64,000 bases of DNA, from contig CM043702.1 of NCBI GenBank assembly GCA_023935145.1, forward strand, positions 76,564,820-76,628,819, given 5' to 3'. Shown here piece after piece: positions 31,618 through 42,340 of this stretch. The translations under genes were made by a program, and so were the position numbers. The notes below the pieces were generated by a model, which saw only the letters and a program-made list of their open reading frames with translations, did no database searches and was not told where the DNA came from. Source of the stretch: Bretschneidera sinensis (taxonomy: Eukaryota > Streptophyta > Magnoliopsida > Brassicales > Akaniaceae). Position 1 is the first letter of the stretch. Each line of letters begins with the position of its first letter.

Positions 31618-32956
31618 TTATTTTTGCTTGCCTAATGGAGAGTATCCTAAACCAGATTTTCCTCCACTTAATCTTTGGCAAGAAAGCACTTCATCAAGCT
31701 TTTCTTTACCAAGCATGAGTCTAGATATAGTACCATTCAATTCTAATATCTTTTTCTTTAAATTCTCATTTTCATCTTTGATGAAGTCTTGAAAAGCATC
31801 ATACAGCAATGAAGATAATTTTTCTTTCTCTTCTCTTAGACTTATCATCTCCTTAGAAAGGGTTGACACCTCTTTCTTAAGAGTAGAGTTCCTAGAATCA
31901 AATTTCTTCAATTCATCATGTATTTTATTTATAACTTCTAACAATTCTTCACTACTGCTCATAATGTTATTTTTAGAAGAGGGAGAAGATAATACCTTAT
32001 TTTCATCATCAATTGCTATAAGGCATAGGTTGGTAATTTCCTCATATCCGACTTCTTTATCCGAGGATTCTTCTTCTTCTTCGTCATCATTTCAAGTGGT
32101 TGTAATCATAGCCTTCTTCTTGAAGTTCTTGTATAGTTTGCTCGTTGCCATACAATCAGCCTTGATATGACCGGGCTTCTTGCATCCATAGCACACAAGT
32201 GGTTCCCTTTTTTGAAATGGGATCCTTGGTGTATGATTTCTTGCTTTTCTTCAAGAATCTATGAAACCGTTTGGTGATTAAGGCCATTTCACCGTCTTCT
32301 TCGCTATTCTCCTCATCTTCTTCCAATTCTTTTTCTTTGTTGCTTGTGGAGGCTTTGAGAGGAATCACCTTTTTCTTCTTCTCATCATTATTGACAATGG
32401 GATTCATTTCTTCCATTTCATATGTCAACAATGACCCAAGGAGTGTCTCAACATCAAGTTTGTCAAGATCTTTGGCTTCCTGAATAGCCGTCTTCTTTGC
32501 TTTCCATGTGGATGGCAAAGACCTTAAGATTTTTCTTGTCAATTCAAATTCCTCAATGTTCCTACCAAGAAGCTTCAATCCATTAACAATAGTTATGAAA
32601 TGTGAGTGCATTTGAGAAATTGTTTCATTAGGAGACATTCTAAAAGATTCATATTTAGATACTAGCATATAGATTTTTAATTTTTTAACCTCACTAGTTC
32701 TTTCATATGTCACTTACAATTTATCTCATATTTCCTTAGCTGAAACACATGCAGAGATTTTATTATATTTAGATATATCTAAAGCACAATGTAAAATACT
32801 TTTTGCTCTACTATTGAAGGACATCATTCTATAATCCTCCTCATTGTACTCAGTTTTGAGTTTAGGCATTGTATGAATGGTATCTCCAATAATGATTTCC
32901 TTTGATGGAATTCTAGGTTCCTCTTCAATGACTCTCAGCAGATTTAATCTTGTCAT
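31618..32956 (-). pseudogene. SIRE-A gag
   Basis: Begins MTRLNLLRVIEEEPRIP (32956) and passes MPKLKTEYNEEDYR, then meets a TGA at 32728-32726 where the family has a tryptophan (KEI-stop-DKL). It resumes with ERTSEVKKLKIYML, MSPNETISQMHSHF and SLPSTWKAKKTAIQEA of the UBN2 domain. The zinc knuckle near 32180 is frame-shifted. The last piece (31962-31618) is a coiled coil with LLEVINKIHDELKKF and LVLGKEKLDEVLSCQ-like text. Four pieces in all. SIRE-B is much better preserved. Confidence 0.88.
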
Positions 32957-33100
32957 TCAACAAAGATTTTCATCCTATTTTTCCAATAGTTATAGTTGGA
33001 GTCATTGAACAAGGGAGGCATAGTATATGAGTGTCCCTCAGAATAGCTATTTGCTGCCATTGGATCAACTCAAGGATATTAAGCCTAAAATTGAGAATGT

Positions 33101-33113
33101 GGCTCTGATACCA
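33101..33113 (-). promoter_or_regulatory. Primer-binding site of SIRE-A
   Basis: The minus strand reads TGGTATCAGAGCC two bases inside the 5' LTR, complementary to the 3' end of initiator methionine tRNA. Confidence 0.9.
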
Positions 33114-34017
33114 ATTGTAGACTGAGGTTTCAACCCAAGAGGGGGGGTGAATTGGGTTTTAAAAACTCTTTGTGGATTTAAAACAAGTTTATAAAACAGA
33201 TAACACAACAAGTATATAAACAAGTAATGTGTGCTGTAAATATAGAGTTTAAGGAATAGAGGATGCAAACTCAGTTTATAGTGGTTCGACAATATTGGAA
33301 TAGTTTCAAGCCTACGTCTACTCTCTTCAAGGAACCTTCTTGAAGTAATCCACTAAGAAACTTAGTCGTGTAACTTCACGGGTGTTGCACAAACCTTACA
33401 ATCCCTTCCTCTCGGAAGCAAACCGCTTCCTCTCAGAAGCAAAACCCCTTCCTTTCGGAAGCAAATCCCTTTACAACAAATAATGTAAAGAAAACAGAAG
33501 AGAGACAACAATAGAAGCTTATGCAACTGAATAATATCTCTCTTTCTAAGTAAAGCTTGAAGAATGGCTCAACAATCTATTTTTCAAAGCTTTTTGAGTA
33601 TCAATGAGTGAAAACTTGTTTGAATGTCTAATACTCTTCTAGAAATGCTCAGTAGTGTGGGTTTAAATAGCCTTGATGAAATATTTCTATTCTGAATTAA
33701 TTTGGTACGCTTTTGTACATCAAATGTACAGGTCTGGCGCTATAACGGTCATATTTTTCGAATTACCAGTCGACTGGGTCTTAATACCAGTCAACTAGGT
33801 CCACTTTAAAAATCTCATTTTTAAGACTATTGAAGGTACCAGTCGACTGGAAGCTTTCTCCCCAGATTACTAGTCGACTGGGTAGTTCTTACCAATCGAC
33901 TAGGAAGTCTCTGACCAAAACACCAGTCGACTGGTATGAAACATCTAGTCGACTGGGAACACACTGACCTTTATACCAGAAGACTGGTATAAGTACCTAG
34001 TCGACTGGGTTGCTTTA

Positions 34018-34916
34018 TGTAGATCGAGGTTTCAACCCAAGAGGGGGGGTGAATTGGATTTTTAAAACTTTTTGCGGAATTAATACAAGTTTATACAAAA
34101 GATGATGTAAAGTAAATAGTAGAGAAACAGCTAATGGAAGCTTATACAACTGAATAATGTTTCTCTTTTAAAGTAAAGCTTGAAGAATGGCTCAATAAGA
34201 ATATTTCAAAGCTTTTTGTGTTTCAAGAGTATAATAACTTGATTGTGTGAGATCAACTCTTTTTGAATGTATGCAGCTTGTTATTGAATGGTCAATTGAA
34301 TGGGTTTATATAGCAATCAAATAATATGGTCGTTAGGACTTTAATTTGAAAAAGATTTGCTTTAAAATGTTCAGATTTGGAGTCCAACGGTCATATTTTT
34401 GAACTACCAGTCGATTGGGTCGTGATACCAGTCGACTGGGTTCACTTGAAAAAATCACATTTTCAGACCTTCTGGGTATCCAGTCGACTGGTCTATTTCA
34501 TCCAGTCGACTGGAGACTCACTGTCCGTTTTACCAGTCGACTAGTATGAATGACCCAGTCGACTGGAGACCTACTGTCTCATATACCAGTGTCGACTGGT
34601 ATATGTACCCAGTCGACTAGGTTGTTTTCCAACCCAGTTTTTCTGTTTTAATTTAAAATGTTTGTTTTAAAACGATCGATTTAGAAAACCTTTTTTGTTC
34701 GAGCTATTGAACAAGCTATTACAGTGTATAAGTGAGACTTACATTGGTTCTAAAACTTTAGACCTATACTAGTTCTTCAGTCTTCACTTGATACTTTGAT
34801 TCGGTTTGAGTTCTTGAACTTTGATCCTTGGTTAAACGCTTTTGTTGCTTACTACGCTTAGTTAGTATAATAACAGTTATGTTTTTTCATCATTAAAATA
34901 CGGGTGAGGGTCAACA
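34018..34916 (-). repeat. 3' LTR of SIRE-B with a deletion of about 250 bp or more
   Basis: Compared with the 5' LTR it jumps from ACAAGTTTATA (34087-34097) to CAAAAGATGATG, skipping sequence present at about 42807-43083. TATA box CTATATAAACC is on the minus strand near 34308-34318. Palindromes at 34400-34620 include one with an inserted GT (ACCAGTGTCGACTGGT). Confidence 0.9.
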
Positions 34917-34918
34917 AT

Positions 34919-34930
34919 CTCCCCCTTTTT
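34919..34930 (-). promoter_or_regulatory. Polypurine tract of SIRE-B
   Basis: AAAAAGGGGGAG on the minus strand, two bases before the 3' LTR, identical to SIRE-A. Confidence 0.85.
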
Positions 34931-35737
34931 GATGATGACAAAACTAATGATGTGAAAACATATAAAAAAGCTAAGTGTTTGGATTTTACGAAAAATTGGA
35001 CAGAGTCTCCTCTATTTTTCGAATAAAACCACCCTGTAAAATAGGCAAACGCAGTTCATATATATATTTCAACCAACCATAATTAACTCAACCAATCAAA
35101 GAATAAGTTTTGGAGCAGTGCTCCCCCTAAATCTATGCATTGGTTTATTTTACTTAGTTTTTCTCATTTTTCTCCCCCGTTTTGACAACAGCAACCAAAG
35201 GGGCTAGAAATCTAAAAATAAGCTACTTATCCACTACAGTCATCTAGAGAATGATTAAACAACCTGTATGCAAAAATTTGGCTTTATTCGGATTTCGGAA
35301 GCCTTCCCGGGAAGAACCAGAAGTTTTCATACAAGCATTATCAGTTTCATAGCATTTTCGTGAATAAAAGCAGTTTGAAACTATGCAAACATATCACAAA
35401 TGATGTAAATAGATATATGAAATATGGCTAATAGAAACATAACATCATATATAAAAACTCAATACAAGAACGGGCTTTATAGAGCCATAAATAAGACAAA
35501 ATAATACAAAATATGTCTGTGCTATGTGGTAAGAGCTGGAAAACCCTAAGTACATAATAAGGAAAACAAAAACTCAAGGAGCGGGAGAGTCCAACCCATC
35601 AAGAAGAAGTTCCCTAATCTCAGCTAGGGAACCCTCGGTGTGCTCTCGATGTAACTCGAAGTCATCCCGTAGGTGGTCGATGGAGGAGCTCAATCTCTGG
35701 TACTCCAACTGCATGGACTGGAATCCGGACTCCATCG
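34931..35737 (-). other. SIRE-B region between third ORF and 3' LTR
   Basis: AT-rich noncoding sequence parallel to 25411-26100 of SIRE-A. No gene seen. Shares GATGATGACAAAACTAATG next to the polypurine tract and the CCCCGTTTTGACAACAG block near 35175. Confidence 0.6.
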
Positions 35738-36835
35738 TCATCTGAAGGCTCGAGATAGCCTAAAGTATATCTTCGTATCCAGTCTGACCAATACTCGAGT
35801 CACCAATCGGAGGTGCTCCGGTGTCAGTGTCCATATCAGCATAGGCAGCAGGCTCCTCCTCCTCATCATCATCACTCTCATCTTCTCGTATCCGTAAGCA
35901 CTTCCCAGCTTTTGGATGGGGGAAGCCGTCATGAACCGCACATCCCATCTTCTTCGATGAAGAGAATTGATGATGTCCGTCGGTCCAATATCTTGAGCCT
36001 TGGAGGTTGGCAGAGGCACCCGGAAGTGTTGGAGTATGAGTGTAATGAGCATCCCGTAAGGAAGACACCCGGAGTCGCTTGCTTTGCCATTTATCATGTT
36101 GGCGAGCAGCAGAGGATAAATATTAAAGTAATGCCCAGATTTAAGGCACCAAATCAATACCGTATCTATCTTAGATAGATACCCTTGACTCCCAAGTCTA
36201 GGGTGGATGGTCCAACTGACAATCAACTGAAACATCTTTGAGTCGAGGGGCATGTCACTACATGTGTGAAATATAGTGGGTCTGTACACATAGTTAGGGT
36301 CTCCCCTGACTATCTGACAGGTCACCTCGTCCTTAAAGCTGTCTGGCCATCCATCCAGACTCCACTGAATCCTCCTTACTGGGATTCTCAATATGCTCAT
36401 CAAGAGGTTAGTGTTGACCTCAAACTCCACACCGCTGACTCTGGTTCTGAATCTCAGAGCCAGAGGACTGGGTTTCACCAAGTTCGCGTAGAACTAGTGA
36501 ATCAGTTGCGGGTAATATTTTTCATGTATTCTGACCAGTGGGGTAAGATTTATTGCCTCAAAGGCTGGCAGAATATCAAAATTTCCATGACGAATAGAGT
36601 CGAAATCAACAACTCTACCCGTCATGATCTTCTTATGACGGATAATGGAGTTATACCTCGTATGAGCCGTCGGACTGGAAAATAGAGTTTCCTCCAACTC
36701 CGTTCTGGGCTTTCTGCTAGATGAGCCCGCTGCTCCCTTTCCTTGCGACTCTGATGCCGAAGGTTTTGAAGACCTTGGCTTTTTAGGCGCATTAGGTCCA
36801 CTTGTTGTGAATTTTACACGGATTTTATCGCTCAT
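35738..36835 (-). pseudogene. SIRE-B third ORF (plant transposon-protein domain)
   Basis: Begins MSDKIRVKFTTSGPNAPKK and keeps one frame through GRVVDFDSIRHGNFDILPA to YYPQLIH, where a TAG replaces the glutamine seen in SIRE-A. It then continues in frame with LALRFRTRVSGVEFEVNTN, LLMSILRIPVRRIQW, SWTIHPRLGSQGYLSKI and YGMLITLILQHFRVP. A frame change near 36000 leads to the acidic tail (ESDDDEEEEPAAYADMDTD, 36068-35760). Better preserved than in SIRE-A: one stop and one frameshift. It has no recognisable enzyme motif. Confidence 0.78.
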
Positions 36836-37059
36836 TTTGAAGAAAAAATGAGTTTTTGGGTAAAAAAGGTTTTAGTAAAAATAAGAGATTTTAACCGTAA
36901 AAAGTTAAAAATCTCGTTGTGGATGAGTAGATCGGGGTATTTAGATGAAGTTCGGATGGTTTTTGGATCAAAATGGTGAATTTTTCTACAGAGAGAAAAC
37001 AGGGGTGCTCGAAAATGGCGTAAAAAATCAGAAAAATGAACAGTCCCTTTTATAGAATC

Positions 37060-37385
37060 GCGATACCAGTCGACTGGGTCGAGTTACCAGTCGACTGGGT
37101 AACTTTGGAAAGATGAACAGTTTTCATACCAGTCGATTGGGTTCATGAACCAGTCGACTGGGTGATCTGACAGTAAGATACCAGTCGACTGGATTGAATT
37201 GACTAGTCGACTGGATGACAACTGATTTTCAAAAAATTGGCTCCAAACAGGGTCTAGAGATACCAGACTACTATACAAGATTTACCAGTCGTCTGGAAGA
37301 AGAGTTAGAGACTTACCAGTCGATTGGAAGAAAGGGTAGTGACTTACCAGTCGTCTGGTATAGATTCACCAGTCGACTGGACCCT
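37060..37385. repeat. Palindrome cluster between pol and third ORF of SIRE-B
   Basis: About ten copies of CCAGTCGACTGG or near forms, including CCAGTCGTCTGG variants at 37286, 37345. Position is equivalent to 27470-27735 in SIRE-A. Confidence 0.85.
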
Positions 37386-37519
37386 TATGAAAATTTCCAG
37401 TCTTGAAATATAGCACGAAATTTGTTTATCTATGACATCTTGAGTGAGGGAGATATTTAAATAAGAATTAATACTCTTTCACTAGATGTCAAACATGCAT
37501 GTGATGAATTATGAAGCAA

Positions 37520-38279
37520 TCAGATATTCAGTTTATCATAATCCAGCAATCCCATTAACATTCTTATCTTACAGAAACTAGCTTCACCTAGAGGTTTTGT
37601 AAGAATGTCAGCTATTTGATCTTCTAAAGGTATGAATTCTAGTCTTATGTCACCTTTTTTAGCATGGTCTCTTAAGAAATGATGTCTTATTTCTATGTGC
37701 TTTGTTCTATAGTGCTGAATAGGGTTCTTGGTTAGGTTGATAGCACTAGTATTATCACAAAATATTGGGATGTTTTTGAGGTTCATGCCATAGTCTTCTA
37801 GTTGTTGTTTCATCCATAATACTTGGGCACAACAACTTTCGGCTGCAACGTATTCTGCCTCAGCGATGGATAGTGCAACAGAATTTTGTTTCTTAGAAAA
37901 CCAAGAGGTTAACATAGCTCCTAAGAATTGGCATGTACCACTTGTGCTATTTCTATCTAACCTACATCCAGCAAAATCAGCATCTGAATAACCTACAAGC
38001 TCAAAAGATGAATCTCTAGAGTACCATAATCCTATGGTTTGGGTTCCTTGTAGATATCTAAGTATTCTTTTTACTGCAACTACATGTGATTCCTTAGGAT
38101 TAGCCTGAAATCTAGCACACATACATACACTGAACATTATATTAGGTCTACTTGCAGTCAAATAAAGTAAAGCACCTATCATGCTTTTATAATATTTAGA
38201 ATCTACAGTTTTACCTCCTTCATCAAGATCAAGTTTAGTAGTTGTGCTCATAGGCGTTCCAAGTGGCTTTGAGCTTTAC
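37520..38279 (-). CDS. SIRE-B RNase H
   Basis: A frame of 243 codons with LDEGGKTVDSKYYKSM, LLYLTASRPNIMFSVC, RILRYLQGTQTIGLWY, YSDADFAGCRLDRNST, SIAEAEYVAAESCCAQ and IHYRTKHIEIRHHFL-type text, ending DQIADILTKPL, ASFCKIRMLMGLLDYDKLN and a natural TGA. The acidic residues of RNase H appear kept. It would run on from the RT at 38315, but short breaks around 38252-38314 (a stop before MSTTTKLDLD, and one after QLKGGIFINQ) separate them. Confidence 0.9.
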
Positions 38280-38314
38280 ATCCCGAACCTCTTTAGTAGG
38301 TCCTTAATGTGCTT

Positions 38315-39172
38315 CTATTGATTGATGAAGATGCCTCCTTTTAGTTGCTTGATTTGAAGTCCAAGGAAGTAGGTAAGTTCTCCCATCATGCTCATTTCAA
38401 ATTCACCTTGCATGCACTTTGCAAACTCTTGACACATAGATTCATTAGTAGCACCAAATATAATATCATCAACATATATTTGAACTATCAAAGTGTCATT
38501 TTTGTGAGTTTTTGTGAAGAGAGTTGTGTCTATTCTACCTCTTATAAAATCATTGTCAATCAAAAATTTGCTTAGTCTTTCATACCATGCTCTTGGAGCT
38601 TGCTTCAACCCATATAAAGCTTTAGAAAGCTTGTAGACATGATTTGGAAGACTAGGATTTTCAAATCTAAGAGGTTGCTCAACATAAACCTCTTCTTCTA
38701 TAAAGCCATTTAAAAAAGCACTTTTCACATTCATTTGAAATAGCTTGAATTTATTAAAGCATGCAAAGGCTAATAACATTCGAATAGCTTCTAATCTAGC
38801 TATGGGAGCATAGGTTTCATCAAAGTCTATTCCTTTTTCTTGATTATATCCCTTAGCAACTAGTCTAGTCTTATTTCTAGTTACTATACCATTTTCATCC
38901 ATTTTATTTCTATATACCCATTTAGTTCCAATTATTGAATGATCTTTAGGTCTTGGAACTAGTTTCCAAATATTGTTTCTCTCAAATTGATTTATCTCTT
39001 CCTGCATTGCAATTATCCAATCATTATCTTTTTCAGCTTCTATAAATGTCTTAGGTTCTACTTGAGACAAATAAGCTACAAAATTGCAAATATTTCTAAT
39101 AGAAGAGCGAGTTCTTACCCCTTGTGAAGGATCACCAATCACTTGATCAATTGGATAATAATTTACATACAT
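38315..39172 (-). CDS. SIRE-B reverse transcriptase
   Basis: A 285-codon frame with EINQFERNNIWKLVPRPKD, GTKWVYRNKMDENG, ARLVAKGYNQEKGIDFDET, ARLEAIRMLLAFA, KALYGLKQAPRAWYERL and the catalytic IYVDDIIFGATN (about 38445-38480), then MMGELTYFLGLQIKQLKGG. It is one uninterrupted RT domain, in contrast to SIRE-A, which has a TAG in the middle. The upstream junction to integrase (39173) is broken by a stop. Confidence 0.92.
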   Translation of the reverse strand: MYVNYYPIDQVIGDPSQGVRTRSSIRNICNFVAYLSQVEPKTFIEAEKDNDWIIAMQEEINQFERNNIWKLVPRPKDHSIIGTKWVYRNKMDENGIVTRNKTRLVAKGYNQEKGIDFDETYAPIARLEAIRMLLAFACFNKFKLFQMNVKSAFLNGFIEEEVYVEQPLRFENPSLPNHVYKLSKALYGLKQAPRAWYERLSKFLIDNDFIRGRIDTTLFTKTHKNDTLIVQIYVDDIIFGATNESMCQEFAKCMQGEFEMSMMGELTYFLGLQIKQLKGGIFINQ

Positions 39173-39817
39173 CTAATCTTTGGGTAAACTTTCTTCTTGT
39201 TGGCTTGAGGATGGTTGGTCCAAATTGAGAGTTTTTATCTCTTTATTTGCTTGAGGTGAACTCTCTTTTGGGTCAACAATGGGAGTAGGAGTTTCCATTC
39301 TTAGAATAAAATCTGCATCATCTTTAAAGGAAACTTCTCTACTACTAATTGGGTTAGATTCATCAATAGTTACATGTATAGATTCTTCTACCACTAGAGT
39401 TCTCTTATTGAAAACTCTATAAGCCTTACTAGATGTTGAATATCCTAAAAATATTCCTTCATCGGTCTTAGAATCAAATTTACCCAAGTTAGTTTTATTG
39501 TTATTTAAGATGAAGTATTTACTACCAAAAGCACGAAAATAGAAAATATTGGGCTTTCTCCCTTTCTATAGTTCATATGGAGTTTTATCAAGCAGAGGCC
39601 TTATCAAAATTCTATTTAAGATATAGCAAGAAGTATTCACGGCTTCAGCCCAAAAATATTTTGGTAAGCTATTTTCACAAAGCATAGTTCTTGAAAATTA
39701 TTCTAGAACTCTGTTTTTCCTTTCAACAACTCCATTTTGTTGAGGAGTTCTAGGAGCTAAAATGTTGTGATTAATTCCATTTTCATCACAAAATCTTGAA
39801 AAGCTTTGATTTTCAAA
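39173..39817 (-). pseudogene. SIRE-B integrase C-terminal part
   Basis: After the core the text reads ENQSFSRFCDENGINHN, TPQQNGVVERKNRVLE (carrying the third catalytic residue), NSLPKYFWAEAVNTSCYI, then KFDSKTDEGIFLGYSTSSK (39487 on) and ends near ETPTPIVDPKES. TAA/TAG codons interrupt it after RSDHGK (39818), in VLE-stop-FSRTM and in TPYEL-stop-KGRK. Confidence 0.85.
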
Positions 39818-40642
39818 TTATTTGCCATGATCACTTCTTATGCTTGAAATACAAATTCCTTTTTCATTTTGTACCTTTTTGCAAAACTTTTCAAATCCTT
39901 TGAAAGCTTCATCCTTGTAAGCAATAAAAATAACAAAGGTATATCTTGAATAGTCATCAACAATAACAAGAGCATATTGATGGCCACCTAGACTAATGGT
40001 ACTAATTGGACCAAATAAGTCCATATGCAAAAGTTCCAAAGGTCTAGTAGTTGAGACTACATTTTTTGCTTTAAAAGAAATCCTGGTTTGTTTTCCCATT
40101 TGACAAGTATCGCATACTTTGTCTTTTTCAAAATTGATTTTAGGAAGTCTAATAACCAAATCTTTTCTTGAAACGATTTTTAGCAAGTTCATGTTTACAT
40201 GACCAAGCCTTCTATGCCATAGCCATGGATTTTCACTAAAAGTAGAAAAAAAAATTTCATTTTCAGAATGCAAGGATTTCAAATCAACTATGTAGACATT
40301 TTCATGTCTATGGCCAATGAATTTGATCTTGTTGCTCTTGATGTCTATAACTAGACAATGAGAGGTCTCAAATGTGACTTTGTATCCTTTGTCACATAAT
40401 TGACTAATGCTAAGTAAATTTGGCTTAAGGCATTGTACTAGCAATACATTATCTAAGGTTGAGAAATCATTACCGACTTTTCCATGCCCGATGATCTTTA
40501 TTTTAGTATTGTCTCCAATAGTCACAAGTCCACCATCTCTTAGAGTTAGCTCATTGAATACGCTTTTATCACCGGTCATGTGCTTCGAGCATCCGCTATC
40601 AAGGTACCAACAGTTACCTTTCTCCTTGGTGTGGAGACAAAT
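39818..40642 (-). CDS. SIRE-B protease and integrase core
   Basis: The frame is open from the codon after the gag-terminal TAG (40645-40643) and reads CWYLDSGCSKHMTGDKSV (protease site) without a methionine until TGDKSV. It continues through LLSISQLCDKGYKVTF, WLWHRRLGHVNMNLL and CDTCQMGKQ (pre-integrase finger). In the integrase core it has HMDLFGPIS with the first aspartate intact and ISSIRSDHGK with the second. It then stops. Protease would therefore need readthrough of the TAG to be made as a Gag-Pol fusion. Confidence 0.9.
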   Translation of the reverse strand: MCLHTKEKGNCWYLDSGCSKHMTGDKSVFNELTLRDGGLVTIGDNTKIKIIGHGKVGNDFSTLDNVLLVQCLKPNLLSISQLCDKGYKVTFETSHCLVIDIKSNKIKFIGHRHENVYIVDLKSLHSENEIFFSTFSENPWLWHRRLGHVNMNLLKIVSRKDLVIRLPKINFEKDKVCDTCQMGKQTRISFKAKNVVSTTRPLELLHMDLFGPISTISLGGHQYALVIVDDYSRYTFVIFIAYKDEAFKGFEKFCKKVQNEKGICISSIRSDHGK

Positions 40643-42283
40643 CTATATCACACAAGGATATACGATAACACTTTTAGGTACCCAAAATTTCTTGGGTCCT
40701 TCGGGGTTAGTCCTAGAAAACACGGTTTCTTTTGGAACCCATACTTTCCTAACAGTATATGGTGATCTATGGACATATTGATGATGCACAATCCTAGGAT
40801 GATAGTAATTAAAATTTCTAGGATATCTTATATGTGCATTCCTATAATCCTTAAGGTAATAGTTCCTAGGATTCATGTTTCTATGGTAAGGAGTATCAAA
40901 ATGCATGTCATTTCCAGAAAATGAATGATGATGCATTCTAGAATACATGCTAGCATGTGTATGCAAATTATTTCTAGGATAACCATGATGGTAATTCTTA
41001 GGATGAGCATATGCAGAGTTCATATGTTGATTATGTACATGTTGGTTATTTCTAGGATGTGTATAAACATTTCTAGAGTGAGCATACATATAAGCATGTG
41101 CATTTCTAGGTTGCTTCATTTTTGTATGAACATTTGAATTCCTAGCATTTAATGAGGGAGTGCTTTTAATCTTGCTAGGGTTTCTTGAAGTAGAGGCTTC
41201 ACTTACACATGAGGCTTTCATGAATAAGCTCTCTTTTGATTTTTGCTTTCCCAAAGGAGAGTATCCTACACCAGATTTTCCTCCACTTAATCTTTGGGAA
41301 GAAAGCACTTCATCAAGTTTTTCTTTACCAAGCATAAGTCTTGATATAGTGCTATTCAATTCAGAAATTTTATTTTTCAAATTCTCATTTTCATCTTTGA
41401 GAAAATCTTGAGAAGAATCATACAGTAAAGATGATAATTTTTCTTTTTCTTCTCTAAGACTTATCATCTCTTTAGAGAGAGATGATACCTCTTTCTTGAG
41501 AACAAAATTTCTATAATCAAATTTCTTCAATTCCTCATGCATTTCATTTATTACTTCTAGCAATTCTTCACTACTACTCACAATATTATTTTTAGAAGAA
41601 GGAGAAGATGTTACCTCACTTTCATCGTCGATTGCCATCAAACAAAGGTTGGTAATTTCCTCATATCCGATTTCTTTGTCTGATGACTCATCTTCTTCAT
41701 CATCGCTCCAGGTAGTTGCTACCATGGCTTCCTTTTTGAAGCCCTTGTATAGTTTGTTTGAAACCGGACAATCAGCTCTAATGTGACCGGGCTTCTTGCA
41801 GCCATAGCACATAAGTGGTTCCTTTTTCGGAGTAGGATCTTTTGAGTAAGGTTTTTTGCTTTTCTTCAAGAACCTGTGAAATCGTTTAGTGATCAATGCC
41901 ATTTCACCATCTTCCTCGCTGCTCTCAGCTTCTTTTTCTGATTCCATTTCTTTGCTGCTCATAGAAGCTTTGAGAGCAATATACTTTTTCTTCTTCTCAT
42001 CATTATTGACGATGGGAGTCATTTTTTCCATCTCATACGTCAATAATGACCCAAGTAGTGTCTCAACATCCAGTTTGTCAAGATCTTTGGCCTCCTGTAT
42101 GGCTGTCCTCTTTGGTTTCCATTCTGGTGGCAGAGATCTTAAGATTTTTCTGGTTAGTTCAACCTCCTCAATATTCTTACCAAGCAGTTTTAAACCATTT
42201 ATAATAGTGGTGAACCGTGAGTGCATTTCAGAAATAGTTTCGTCAGGAGACATTTTAAAGGATTCATACCCAGAAATTAGCAT
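40643..42283 (-). CDS. SIRE-B gag, 546 codons open
   Basis: This is the longest open frame of the window. It begins inside the UBN2 capsid domain (MSPDETISEMHSRF, LPPEWKPKRTAIQEA, LETLLGSLLTYEME-like text) and has an acidic segment. Next comes an intact zinc knuckle CYGCKKPGHIRADC (CX2CX4HX4C), then a coiled coil (SSEELLEVINEMHEELKKF, LREEKEKLSSLLYD). It ends in a long Asn/Tyr/His/Arg-rich tail (HPRNNQHVHNQH, YPRNNLHTHAS, MNPRNYYLKDY). It ends at TAG (40645-40643) just before protease. The N-terminal part lies at 42341-42589 beyond a TGA. Confidence 0.93.
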   Translation of the reverse strand: MLISGYESFKMSPDETISEMHSRFTTIINGLKLLGKNIEEVELTRKILRSLPPEWKPKRTAIQEAKDLDKLDVETLLGSLLTYEMEKMTPIVNNDEKKKKYIALKASMSSKEMESEKEAESSEEDGEMALITKRFHRFLKKSKKPYSKDPTPKKEPLMCYGCKKPGHIRADCPVSNKLYKGFKKEAMVATTWSDDEEDESSDKEIGYEEITNLCLMAIDDESEVTSSPSSKNNIVSSSEELLEVINEMHEELKKFDYRNFVLKKEVSSLSKEMISLREEKEKLSSLLYDSSQDFLKDENENLKNKISELNSTISRLMLGKEKLDEVLSSQRLSGGKSGVGYSPLGKQKSKESLFMKASCVSEASTSRNPSKIKSTPSLNARNSNVHTKMKQPRNAHAYMYAHSRNVYTHPRNNQHVHNQHMNSAYAHPKNYHHGYPRNNLHTHASMYSRMHHHSFSGNDMHFDTPYHRNMNPRNYYLKDYRNAHIRYPRNFNYYHPRIVHHQYVHRSPYTVRKVWVPKETVFSRTNPEGPKKFWVPKSVIVYPCVI

Positions 42284-42340
42284 GTAAATTTTTGACTTTT
42301 TTACTTCACTAGTTCCTTCATATGTGACTTGTAATTTGTC

